The notes under the pieces: model-generated
Seen by the model: only the letters and a program-made list of their open reading frames with translations
The model's database searches: none
What the model was told of the DNA's origin: nothing
Shown here: one piece after another, positions 21,506 to 33,300 of the stretch
Position numbering within the stretch: the stretch's first letter is position 1
Layout of the letters: each line of letters begins with the position of its first letter
Translations under genes and position numbers: made by a program
Source of the DNA: Amborella trichopoda
Lineage: Eukaryota; Streptophyta; Magnoliopsida; Amborellales; Amborellaceae
Assembly: GCF_000471905.2 (NCBI RefSeq)
Contig: NW_006500103.1
Coordinates: forward strand, 1,853,618-1,917,617
DNA: 64,000 bases
Direction of reading: 5' to 3'

Positions 21506-24500
21506 ATGATTAGACTATTCAAAGTCAAGGAAAAGCAGAGAGAAGCTGCTGAAAATGCCAATGGCAGAGCACCTGTCAAGAAGCAGAGTGCTGGGGAGCT
21601 TCGGCTGCATAAAGGTTCCTATTTTGTTACTTATGTGGATACTAATGTATTGCATCTTTTATGTCCTTATAATTCATAATAGAATCGCTGGCTGAATTAT
21701 TGTATGTCATGGGTGGTGACCTAAACCCTTAGATATGACAAATGCCATTTAGTACCCATAAATTGCAGCTAAAGAAAATGATTTGGAAATCCAAACCCTT
21801 TAAATTTGCAAAACAATTGATTCAGCGTTGTCTTGGACTTCACTGAACTAGTCTCCACAGTTTTCTTTTGGAACGTTGCATCTCGTTCTGAAACGATACT
21901 GCATTGTACATAAGACGGGATTTTTTCTGTTGGCTATTTTCTTACTTTATGTCTAAATGAAAGACCTCCTTGGCTGGGCCGGATTAATCAGCTCAGGCCA
22001 TAGCTCTATTTGTGTTGATTATCATTCATCTAACACTTGAGCATTAAAAATCTGAGACTCTTAAGTTCTTTTGAGAGTACAGTTAATAGCCCTAGAATTT
22101 ACTTTCATGATGTCATGCCTCTAATGTGATGTGATATGTTTTTGGTATTACTAATTCCTATGATCTATTTTCTCTATAAATTAAATTCTCTATAAAGGAC
22201 CAGTTTTTTTTCCTTTGTTGTTGGTAGACTTGGGTTTAGTTTTGTTATTTTAAAGTTCAAAAGTTCAAATTGGCAACAGTTCAACACAACCATAATTATG
22301 TGAATTGGGTAAATTGCAATATTATGACTTCAGTGACATTATTGTAGCACAACAAGAGTCTGTCTTTGTTATACTATTTCAAAACTAGCATAAACTTCCC
22401 CAAAACCTTATACCTCTTGTTCGATTCTCCAAATCCAGCTGGCTATCTGATTCCCCACTATCCAAATGAGCTTCCTTTTTGGGTCTCCACATCTCCTTTC
22501 AAGTTGCAACTACACCAGGGGAATTCTTAGTGTAATCCCATAAGAGATTTTCAATTTTAATAGATCTTTCCATTTGATATATAGGTGGCGGAGATCAATC
22601 AAGTGATCTACCAAGGTATTTAGAAAAGAAACATCTAGCAATCTACCCAGTTGAATGTCTATAATTGTGGACTATGGTTAATATTTGGTGCCTATTGCTA
22701 GGAACAATGCTGGATGCTTTTGTTCTGTATCATATACCAGTAGTTGGATGAACGTGCTTTGCATGTGCAGCAAAACAAGAGAGATATAATAGCCCCTTAA
22801 CTTCAAATTTTTATCTTATTATATCAAGCTTTATTTCCAGTACATATTGACATAAAAACAACTCATTATTTTTAAAGTACTTTGTATAAAAATTATCCTC
22901 TGAAATAAAAAGATAAGTTTTTCTTATGGTGGGTTTCTTTGGAAAAAAAGATTTGTGTTATAGAGAGCATGGGATGAGATAAAAGAATGATATTTTGACT
23001 GGGGGGTTTCCTTTTCGCATATAGAAAATATTCGAGGAGATAGACATTAAATTAGATCAGAACTTGAGCTATCCTGAACTCTCTCTCTCTTTCTATAAGC
23101 TCTCCCACGATAGGTACGGTACCCTGAAAACTTTCTCTTGGTAGAGTCCTATTCTAGTTGAATGCTGTGAGTCTGCCCTTTAGAATGTATCATAGATACA
23201 TTAGGACCTGTTTGTTTGCACCCACTATCCTGAACTGTTTAGGATGTTGTGCAATCCAAACTAATCATAAACTGTTTAGGATGTTGTGCAATCCAAACTA
23301 ATCCCAAAATGTGGAAAACACGTTTTTTTTTGTTTTTGTGAAAGCCACAAAATCAAAAGAGTAGCCTTTAGTTTTGCGATAAGGGCCCAAAATCAGGCTC
23401 ATTAAAATTCAAGTGAGCCTTGAAGTGTTGTTGATCACAAAGAAGAGCTAACGAGCAGGTGGATTCTGTTAATAATGAGCTGGTTTTGTTTTCCAATCCC
23501 TGGTTGAGCACTCTCCTTGCCGATAACTTTTGAGGAAAGAGAACCAGGAGAGAGAGGGGCATGATCTCACCCTCATGAAGCAACCTCAGGTCCATAGCCA
23601 CCATAAAAAATTCACTTCTAATCTGATCAAACACCCTTCTTCACTCCATCAATAACATAAAAGACACACCCATAGGAAAAACCCTTTATCTTCAGAGTTA
23701 AGAGAACCTAACAAGCAAAGTTTGGAGAACTAGAACGGGATGTCCAAGCCTAAGCTCAGTCTCTTTCAAATTCCGGGTGCTTGAATGTTCTTCCTTTGAT
23801 ATAGCAGATCTTTACATGGATGAAACCTCTAATAAGCATGTGCAATCATTTCTTTGAGGCTACATTCTCCTGGGATATCATTTAGATTCCAAGATTGGGA
23901 GTCATGGAGCTTCAAATCCTCCCAAACAAAAGGAGAGAGGGGTTTTCTTTTGGAGAGAGAGAGAGAGGAAAGGGGGGAGTTTTTTGTTTTTTTTACTCTG
24001 CTGGAAAATTTATCCAATCATATTTAGTGAACTTAGCGTTGCCACAGTCGATGGGGAATCCTCTACGACTCTCCATTCTTCTCCCTGTGTCAATTGAGTT
24101 TTTTGAGTGACACCTTTGTAAAATGACAGCTTATTCTTGAGGTCAACTTTAATGACCATAATTTTTTCTTTAACTATGAGATTTTCTTGATCATGATGCC
24201 AAGTGTGTTTCAAATGTTTAATGTGGGAATAACTCCAATGGGGTTTGATTTTTGTTTTTAAATTTATTTTTCTAGCCTCAGCTGTTTCTCTTACCTGGAT
24301 GCTGTTTTCAATCTTGATGGAATATCGATTTTGTTTCGTTTAGTGTTTAGAAACCTAGCAATTTCCTATCTGGATTGCCGATCCGGATTATTTTATCTCA
24401 TTTATTCTTTAATATTATTCTAGATCACCGATTCAGACCGTCCAAAATGGATTGAATCAACAATTCAACAATCTGACACAGCTCTGTGGGTGACTAATTT

Positions 24501-25720
24501 GCCCCACCAATCCGGGGTTTAAAACACTGGTTTCGTTTGTTGATTTTTTTTCCCTCCTTGTGAAAAATTACTTGTCCCCAAGGTTCAAGGTTATAGTGCT
24601 ATTTCTAGGATCATGAAATCTTCTTAATTCTGTTTTCTTCTTTCTTTTACCCTTTATCATGCAGATATCAGTGAGCTGAACCTACCCAAAAGTACCACCA
24701 TATCATTTCCCAATGGAAAAGATGATTTGATGAACTTCGAGGTTAGCATCCGACCTGATGAAGGATATTACCTGTAAGTGATCCAGTTTATCGTACGGCC
24801 CCTTTATGTTTTTAGGGAAATTGTTGTAAAGTTTTATGGACATTGAAAAGCCATTGGGTTCTTTACTATCCAATGGATTATTTATAATTGGACGGTGAAA
24901 GAGTGGTCCCTCCAGGACAGGACATGGTCCCAATGTTGGGTTCCTCTTTCTCACCATCAATGTGGTCCTGAACAGGACTGCTTTATCTTTTGGTGCTTCC
25001 TTTTGCAATGGAAACAGAAGAATATGGATGCTATTCCAATTGTATTGCATTCAGTGCTTTAGCCTTTCTCTATGATTGGTTGAGCTTGCTTTTCTAGAAA
25101 GGTCTACAAGATTAGCTTTTTCTTCTGCTAATTTTTACCCTTTTATCAATGTGACATTGGAGTTGCTTCCCATGTCATTCAACTAGTAATCTCTTGCTTT
25201 CTTGTAGTGGTGGTACCTTTTTGTTTACTTTTCAGGTATCTCCTATATATCCTCATGAGGCTCCAAAGGTCAAGTGCAAGACAAAGGTGTGTTCTCCTAT
25301 ATCACAACAAGCAAGTCATTTTTTTTTTTTAATTCTCTTGTTTCGTATACTGGATGGTGATGTCTTATATTGGCTCAAGCCATAAATTGGGTTTTGCTGC
25401 TTGTTCCCATACCATGTGCAGGTATATCATCCAAATATTGACTTGGAAGGAAATGTGTGTCTTAACATTCTGCGTGAAGATTGGAAACCTGTATTGAACA
25501 TCAACACCATCATCTATGGCTTACATCATCTTTTCACGGTAATACATTTCTATGTTGATATTTTTGAACATGTACCGTGTTCACCGTCAATACTTATTTT
25601 TGAATTCTCTCTCCACATTTGATTCTAGTACAACTATTATGTTTTGCATAATGAGAGTGGAAGAGATAAAAATTAGAGGCTCTAGATTTTGTATCTTCCC
25701 TTATCAAACTATATTTCCTT

Positions 25721-25752
<32 letters not shown>

Positions 25753-26278
25753 CATTATGATGATAAAAGCTGTAGTTTTTGTAGCTTCTTCATCATACTA
25801 TGTTACCTGTATATGAGAGAGAGAGAGAGAGAGAGAGCATCATGATGATGGAGGCTGTAGATTTTTGTAGCTTCTCCATCATACTATATTACCTGTGTGT
25901 GTGTATGAGAGCGAGAGCGGGTGAGCATTATGATGATAGAAGCTGTAAATTTTTGTTAGCTTCTCCATCATACTGCATTACCTAGAGAGAGAGAGAGAGC
26001 ATCATGATGACAGAGGCTGTGGCTGTAGATTTTTGTAGCTTCTCCATCATACTGTATTACCTGTGTGTTTGTGAGAGAGAGAGAAGTAGCTCCTTCGAAG
26101 AACTAAAACTGTTTGGATGGCATTTTCTCTCCTTGTGCAGCAACCAAATCATGAAGATCCTCTGAATCACGATGCTGCTGCAGTCCTAAGAGACAACCCT
26201 AAGATGTTTGAGGTCAATGTGAGGAGGGCGATGGCTGGGGGCTATGTGGGCCAAACCTACTTCCCCAGGTGCATGTAA
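21506..26278 (+). CDS. RCE1: NEDD8/RUB-conjugating E2 enzyme UBC12 (RCE1)
   Basis: E2 enzyme that accepts RUB/NEDD8 from the AXR1-ECR1 E1 as a thioester and passes it to cullins with RBX1, activating SCF ligases. Five coding exons: 21506-21614, 24665-24773, 25208-25286, 25422-25538, 26141-26278; GT-AG introns; 552 nt, 183 aa, against about 184 for Arabidopsis RCE1. The N-terminal [18 protein letters not shown] arm is the docking peptide typical of UBC12 and absent from ubiquitin E2s. The UBC fold follows: [17 protein letters not shown], the HPN motif at residues 102-104, catalytic Cys112 in [12 protein letters not shown], and the C-terminal [15 protein letters not shown] helix. The ATG at 21,506 follows an AG that looks like the acceptor of a leader intron; two further in-frame ATGs at 21,491 and 21,497 would then be intronic. 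No missing key residue. Intron 1 (3.05 kb) and intron 4 carry repeats listed separately. Confidence 0.97.
21660..23200. other. UBC12 intron 1, 5' part
   Basis: Unique-looking AT-rich intron sequence. No coding signal and no element that I can delimit. Confidence 0.5.
23233..23308. repeat. Two tandem copies of a ~37-bp unit in UBC12 intron 1
   Basis: The phrase 'aactgtttaggatgttgtgc' followed by 'aatccaaactaatc' occurs twice in a row. Just upstream, a TTA precedes GGACCTGTTTGTTTGC, which looks like the end of a PIF/Harbinger (Tourist) MITE, but no matching second end was found. Confidence 0.7.
23340..24190 (-). other. Unexplained stretch in UBC12 intron 1
   Basis: Less AT-rich than the rest of the intron. 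On the minus strand it shows broken, protein-like stretches, for example residues reading [20 protein letters not shown] at about 23,850-23,925. I do not recognise the family. It could be a decayed retroelement or gene fragment, or chance. A GA-rich patch lies at 23,957-23,985. Confidence 0.3.
24342..24530. mobile_element. Short hAT-like MITE in UBC12 intron 1
   Basis: The 8-bp duplication TTTCGTTT lies at 24,334-24,341 and 24,531-24,538. The ends are inverted: AGTGTTTAGAAACC on the left against CCAGTGTTTTAAACCCC read inward from the right. The 189-bp interior has no coding capacity. It ends about 130 bp before exon 2. Confidence 0.85.
25715..26085 (+). repeat. GA microsatellite plus ~100-bp minisatellite in UBC12 intron 4
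   Basis: Four to five units, each starting with a GA run, then 'gcatcatgatgatggaggc', 'tgtagatttttgtagcttct' and 'ccatcatactatattacctg'. Within a unit, the GATGATGGAGGCT part can pair with GCTTCTCCATCAT, making a short hairpin. Units differ in GA length and a few bases. The acceptor of exon 5 lies about 55 bp downstream. Confidence 0.9.
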
Positions 26279-27323
26279 AATGAAGTTTCCCCACCTCCTG
26301 GTCCTCGAAAATAATGTCAGAGCCCCAAACTCAATAGCCCGGCTATGCCCTATTTCTGAAACCTTAGTGTTATGGCTCAGTCCTGGTGCCTGATTCTGTG
26401 TAATTGATGGGGTTCTGTGCCCTCTCTCCTCCTGTCAAATCACATTTGTGTAAAGTTGGGAAATACTGGTTTGGTTTATGCTTGTTTTGGTTTGGTTTGA
26501 AGGTGTAAACTGATATACTGTCATGTGTATGTTTCCATCCCAATGACTTCGGTATCATTTTGTATGTGTATTCTTCTAGGGGTTAAACCCTTTTATTTAA
26601 GTGTGAAAGCCCTCAAATAGTGAACTTTGAGGTGGCTTAGTGTGAAAGCCTCAAATAATGAACTTTTAGGTGGCTTATATGGTTATTAAGTAACTGAATA
26701 TCCCTTGTAACGGTACAAAGGACTATTAGGAACATGCTCATATGACCATGCATTTGGTAGCTCAATTAGAATTCAAGTTATGAAGAATCTGAAATGCTTA
26801 TTCCTTCAATCTCTTTTGACATTTTTGAGTTTATTTCTTTTATTTTATGCTCTTAGATTTTAAGAACCTTTTTAAAACTCTAGTTAAACTCTACTTCGTG
26901 GTCTTTTTTGGACCTGATACAGTAAGCTTGCACCCGCATTTGTGGAAGCATTTGCATGATTAATGTTTCCAACAATGTCTAAACCTGATTCCAACAATTT
27001 TGAAATCGACATTTGTCTTTTGGTATAGTGGATGTGCACTTGCTCATAGGCCTCTTTTTTTTTGAAGTTTCGAAGGCAATATTCATGTTCTTGAGTTTGC
27101 CATACTCCAATAATTTCAATGAGATCAATGAATGAATATAACAAAGACAAAAAGGATCAGTTTCTTTAGTACAAATCAATGTTGTGAATTGTACAACAAA
27201 GATAAAAATGATCAACTTTTTCAGTCCAACTCTACAAATGGAAGAGGGGAAAACCGGCAGGCATATTAAATTGAGCTCAATCAGCCTACGAAAAAAAAAA
27301 AAGGAGAAACTTTGACACTACAT
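26279..27323. other. Convergent spacer between UBC12 and the MFS gene
   Basis: Holds the 3' untranslated regions of both genes. A short tandem pair ('gtgtgaaagcctcaaataatg' type, about 26,601-26,670) is visible. No further gene is seen. Confidence 0.6.
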
Positions 27324-30300
27324 TCATGTGAGCTCAAGGTCTTGCTCTTTCAGAGTTGCAAGCTTCACACACTCTCGATCCCGCTTAAAAGTTAAATGCA
27401 AAGGTGTGTAAAACAAGCAGCAGAGCCCAAAAGGCACAGCCATCATGGCAAAAAGCCCTCGCGACAGTGCGAAAGCCTCTTGAACAGATCCTGAACCGAG
27501 CTTGACAGACTTTGGGTTATACCCATAAAGCTTCTCGGATAACATCCCCACTGCAGGAGCTGCAAAAGCTGAGAAAGAACCTTCAAAGGCTCTATCAAAA
27601 GCATAAATCATCGTTCTATGTTTAGGCGGAACCACCTCAGCAAAAATCGGGTTGTTAGCACATGTAGCACACCAACTAATGGTTAGGCCCATAAGGAGGA
27701 GGGTGACTGCAAAGATGAAAAAACTACTTTGAGACTGGGGAATAATAGTAAGAAGGAACCACGAGAAGGGGATTCCCATGAATGCGCTGAATTGTGCACA
27801 CATTACTCGACCAGAGTCAGGGTATAGGTGTGAGATCCTGTCAGCTATGACACCGCCAAGGAGATTGCCTAGGGCACAACCGACCGCAAAGAGACTGAGG
27901 AGGGCAGCTGAGCTCTTGTGGTTGAAGCCTGCAAATTGTGGAAGTAAAAGGCATAGTGAGTCTTAGATTTTTCAAAGTAAAAATGTGGTAAGTCTCAAAA
28001 TTGCATGAGATAGATATTTTTTCTAGTATACCATGATTCCATAGTTCTTAGGATGGAACCAATCAATTGAAATTATGGATGGCTATGGAGAGTGAGACCC
28101 GCCACGGGTGTCATCTTATTCTGGGGGGGACCTACACTGTTGCCATCATCATTGATCATTTCAATGGATGCCGATGGACTGAAGTTTTAGGGTTTTCCAC
28201 AATCTTTCGGATTAATGCACACTCCATTGGGAATAAAAAGGAATAGTTAATTTTATTAATAAACAAGAAAGAGACTGTAAAAGGGACTCACAGATAGGTC
28301 ACTTAGGTTAAATCCTAAGACTCAAGTACTCTGTAAGTGACGCAACAATTTATAGTTGGTTTTATAAAGGTTGGGAGTTTAGTGTTTTATTTTACTTTAT
28401 TTTGTTTTTGTAGACATTATGGAGCTGTGTCTCCAAGATTATTGCTTGGCTTCAAATTCAAGTGGTAGACACATATATGCCTTATGAGAAGTATTTCAAG
28501 ATTACTCTTGAAGTCGTTACGAATACTCTAGCAAGTTTGTCATCAAAGGAAATCAGTCCAATGGGGCTAATTTAGCATTCAGCCATGAGCTTATATGGCC
28601 TGGTTCTCACAAACTCACCCTAAAAGTTTGACAAACAATGTTTTGACACTTAACATTTGTTTCTTTGACAAAAGCACCCCATGTTTTTACCTCCAATATT
28701 TTCATTTCTTCAAATAGTTTGCAATAAAATTGAAAGAGATAATCATTGAGCTCACCGATTAGTTCGAACCACATGGTAAAGAACACCATTGCTGTCCATG
28801 GGAGAGAACCCACGATCCCTTGCAGGACTACGATTCGAAAGGTATGCACTTTCATGACAGACTTCATAGCCATCCAGGAGTCTTCCCATGTTGATGGTGA
28901 AACAGGAATGCTCTTTTCTATAAAGTCCATCCTAGAGAGAACATAAGATTGTTATATTCCTCTGTAAACACAATCAGAACATTGAATCTGACACAAGTTA
29001 ACCAAAAGGACATATAAGTTGCAACAACTGTACATCTGTATCCAAAGTAAACCATTTTCTTTTGCTACTAAAAACAAGGAAATAAACAAATAAAAGATAA
29101 AACTTAATAAAAAAAGTACACTATTGTCTAATAGAGTATGGAAAATAACAGCACCTCGGGTCATCATCGTCTAATGAAATGAACTGTAATGGAGAGACAC
29201 TGGGGACCATTATGGAGGTCCTGGCATATTCTGGTGGTTCCATCCCTCTCCAACACCATCCATCATTTCATTTGAAGTAACCCCAATCGAGCGTAATTTA
29301 TTTCAAAAATTTATCTTTCGTGATGATAAAGAAATCATGGTGAGGTAGCTTCAATCCTCTAAAATCAATCCAGATCTAATGCCATGAAAAATAATATCAC
29401 ATGGAATCATTTGGCCTAGCATGAAGTTTCCTAGGGAAAAATGAATCGCCAAAGAATGATCTCTAATGGTTGCCTATACAATTAAGATCTATGTATGCTT
29501 TATCCATTCCTACAATGGCTGTTTTAAATTTTTATGGAATTACATAACCTATTACCCAAGAAGAAAGTGCAATCCTCTTAAAATGGTCAGACCGTCTAAG
29601 TCTATTTTCCCTTATCTTATTGCCTATTGGAGCCACCTCTAAGTTTCCTTAGATGATACATTCAGAATTCTATCTTTTTTTGTCCTGTTGCTCATCCATC
29701 TCAGCATCTTCATCTCACTTACACCCACTCCATGGATATGTTACGTATTGAGTGTCCAATATTCCGTCCCATAAAACATGGCTGGTCTTACAACTGTCCT
29801 ATAGAAATTACCCTTGAGTTTCATTAGTATGCAACAATCACATAAGACTCCAAACACATATCTGCACTTAGTCCTGCCAGCTTTAATTCTATGCATGACA
29901 TCTTTGTCAATCTCTCAATTTTCATTGATTATTGATCCAAGATATCAAAAAAATCTCTTTTTGGTACTTCTTGGCTATCAATTTTAACTAATTCCTCGTT
30001 TCTACTCCTATTATTATTAAACTTGCATTTCATATATTCTTAGTCCAGCAAATTTTAAAGCCTTTAGATGAGTTTCTTAAATGGTATTTTTCTCCCCACC
30101 ACCATAGTAAACAATGACTGCTATTTTTTAAAGGTAAACAGTGCAGCACAAATTTTTGCTGGTCAAAATTTTCCAGGTGAATTGTCTAGATATCCAGAAA
30201 GTTCTTCGTCCTAATCAGCAAGTAACCACTGGTGAAAGGCCAGTATACAGGAGTGCCAAAAGAAAATAGAAATGAAGGAAACAGATATTGCAAACACATT

Positions 30301-33300
30301 AATATGCCCAAAAATTATGGCTGAAGTGCCTATCTAGTAATCCCAAGGCATGTTGGCATCTACCATGAAAAAATTTGAAAATTCAAAGATATTCTTGTAA
30401 CCACAGGATCTCTTTCTCTGAGTCACCATAGAACTTTCACAAGCCTAATAATAAATTCTCCACTACAATTGGCTGACCATAAGGATATCTTTAGTAACCT
30501 GTCACATTATCAGAATATATTCCTAACTATACAGTCTACATGTGTTATTTAGCATGCCTTACCTATAACATTTTACTAATTATAGATCCAGCAAAATGGG
30601 ACTGGATATTAACTCATGGGATTAAGCATTCTTCTGTATTTCACAGGTGAAAGTTCTTCTCAATTTCAGCTTCTTCAGTAGAACTGCAACATAAATTAGT
30701 ATACTTGTGGTATAGGATCCCTTTTTTGTGGTATAACTTTAAAAAAATTAAAATTTTATGTGAACTTGGTCCCAATAATATGACAACTTACAAACTTCAC
30801 ATGGTGTTGGATTGATAAACCCATTAGAAAAGCCTGGGCTTGAATGGCTAAGATATTATAATACGCAAAATAAGAGAAAGGAAAATATGTCATCCACTAG
30901 TGGAATGGTATGCGTACGCCATGGTTAATATCTACCTTTGGGTCTGGAAACATTGGTTATTCTCCACCATCCTCAGTCAAGAATGGATGGTGGATAACCC
31001 CGTGATGTACAATATACCATGTACCACATACGAAAAATATGAAAGACTTTCCTTGGATAATATATGAACCAAATTTATCATCATACAACTTAGACCAAGA
31101 AACAAGGAAGTACCTTTCAGCATTCTCAACGTGGCCAGAAGCCAGATTTCTTGGGTCAACAACAAACAAGAATACAAGGAAGCCAATCAATAAACTCAGT
31201 AGAGCCATCATTATAAAAGCACAACGCCAACCCGTGATGCCCCAATAGTCATGACCAGCCATAACAGTAGCCACCACCCCACCACCTATCCCCCCAATAG
31301 AGCCGACAAGGTTAAGCAATCCAAACCCTCTTCCTCTAACTCCATCCAAGTAACTATCTGCAATAAAAGATTGCAGAGCTGGTATAACAATGGCCAACCC
31401 AACCCCGTTGATGGCTCTCCAAAATGCAACTTGTCGAAATTCTTGGCTAACTCCAACTGCAGCAGTTGATAAGGCCCAAAAGAGGGTCCCCATTGAAAGA
31501 ATAGTGGGTCGATCGTAATGGAGGACTAATATGCCTGCTATGGGTGAGGCTAATGCTTGCACAAAGTTGCGTATAAATGTGAGATATCCTAGCTCAGTTG
31601 GACCTGCATTGAAAGCATCGCTCACTTCTTTGTAAACAGCAGGGAGAAGGTTCTCATCAGCGCGCTCCATAATGGAAGCCATGTTGATGAGAATAAGAGA
31701 GAGTGAAATCCCAAAGATCTTCTTCGTTCTGTGGGGAAAAAAAAAAGCAGGAAATGAGAATACATAGCTAGTGCCAATGGGTACATTAGATTTAGGTGAC
31801 TCAGTCAATAGGTAAGCAATAAAAGATTTGTAATGAAACAAGAGAACCCTTTTTTTTCTTTTCTTTTTTGAGTTATGATAGACTGAAAGACAAGAACAAT
31901 TCGGTTTATTCATATGCAGTTTACAAGAACAACAACCAAAAAAGGGTAGCAGAACCCCCTAAATCAGTCAGTATTATTAAAAATGGACCTAAAAGGCTGG
32001 TTTGACCCAGTGATCAAAACCTTCTGCCTTGGAACTCAGCACCTGCTCAAGCCAAGTAACTCAGGCATGTCCAAGTGGACTGGTTGAGTCGTGTTGGAGC
32101 CAAAAAGGGCTCAAAATTGCAAAATAAAACTACAAAAAAGATGCTAAAAAAATTGGTAAAAAAGAGAAAAAGTTATAGGCATCATTAAAAGTCTAAAGTA
32201 TGAAAGAAAGTACGGACTATGAAATATTTTGATTTATAGCTTGAAAAAATTCAGAAAAATGCAAAAAAAGAAAAATTATAACCATCATTAAAAGTCTATA
32301 AACTATGAAAAAAAGCTATATAAAAGATGGAATATGGAAAATTTTGATTTGTAACTTGAAAATTAGAGCTGGGTGTGCGAAGTAGAGATGTGCAACTAGA
32401 ATTTTATGTGATCATCGCATACCAATGAGGCTGAAGGGCAAGTTCTATAGGACAATGGTGAGACCAGCTTTGCTCTATGGTGCGGAATGTCGGGCAGACA
32501 AAAAACAATATACCTATAGAATGAGTGTAGCGAAGATGAAGATGTTGAGATGGATGAGTGGTAAGACAAGAAGGGATAGAATTTGTAATGAATCTATTCG
32601 AGAGAATTTAGACGTGGCATCAATAGGTGATAAAATAAGAGAGTAGACTTAGGTGGGCTGGTCATGTGTGGCACCGACCGACCAAGTACAACACTGTTAG
32701 GAGGTGCGAATTAATTCATGTGGAAGGACTGAAAATGGCAAGGGGTAGGTCCAAAAGGACGTAGTTGGAAGTAGTTCGAAAAGATATGAGGACTTATGGC
32801 CTCATTGACGATATGACCTTTAATAGAGCAGAATGGAGAACCAGGATTCATGTAGCCGACCCCAATTAATTGCAAAGAGGTTAAAATGATGATGATCATG
32901 ATCTTGAAAATTTTAAAAAAATACAAAAAAAGCAAAAAATAGAAAAGTATAATCAGAAAAATTCACAAATTATCATGAAAAACATATAAAAACATATTTA
33001 TACATCATTTATTAATTGATTTAGTCACATATATAATTTTTTATGAGTTTTCTATATACCCAATTCCGTAGATTATACTCGTTTCAGCAGGATGCCAAGG
33101 CTGAGTAACTCAGCTGAGTCAATGTTGACTCGGCCAAGTTTTCGAATATTGGTTTGACCAAGTTCTAGTTTAACAAGATGGTATCGTAGTTTCTATAAAT
33201 CAAATATAAGAACCAGGCTCGGTTTCTTAAACCAATAAGTCAAGTCATCTGGTTGTTTGTTTGGCTTAGAGAAAGTGGCCTAGTTTCAGCTTTCCTTTCT

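Noticed and set aside
30957-31110. Read-through extension of MFS exon 2 (RYFLVSWSKLYDD...)
   Set aside because: A good donor at 31,113 and in-frame continuation with the exon at 28,931 show that this is intron.
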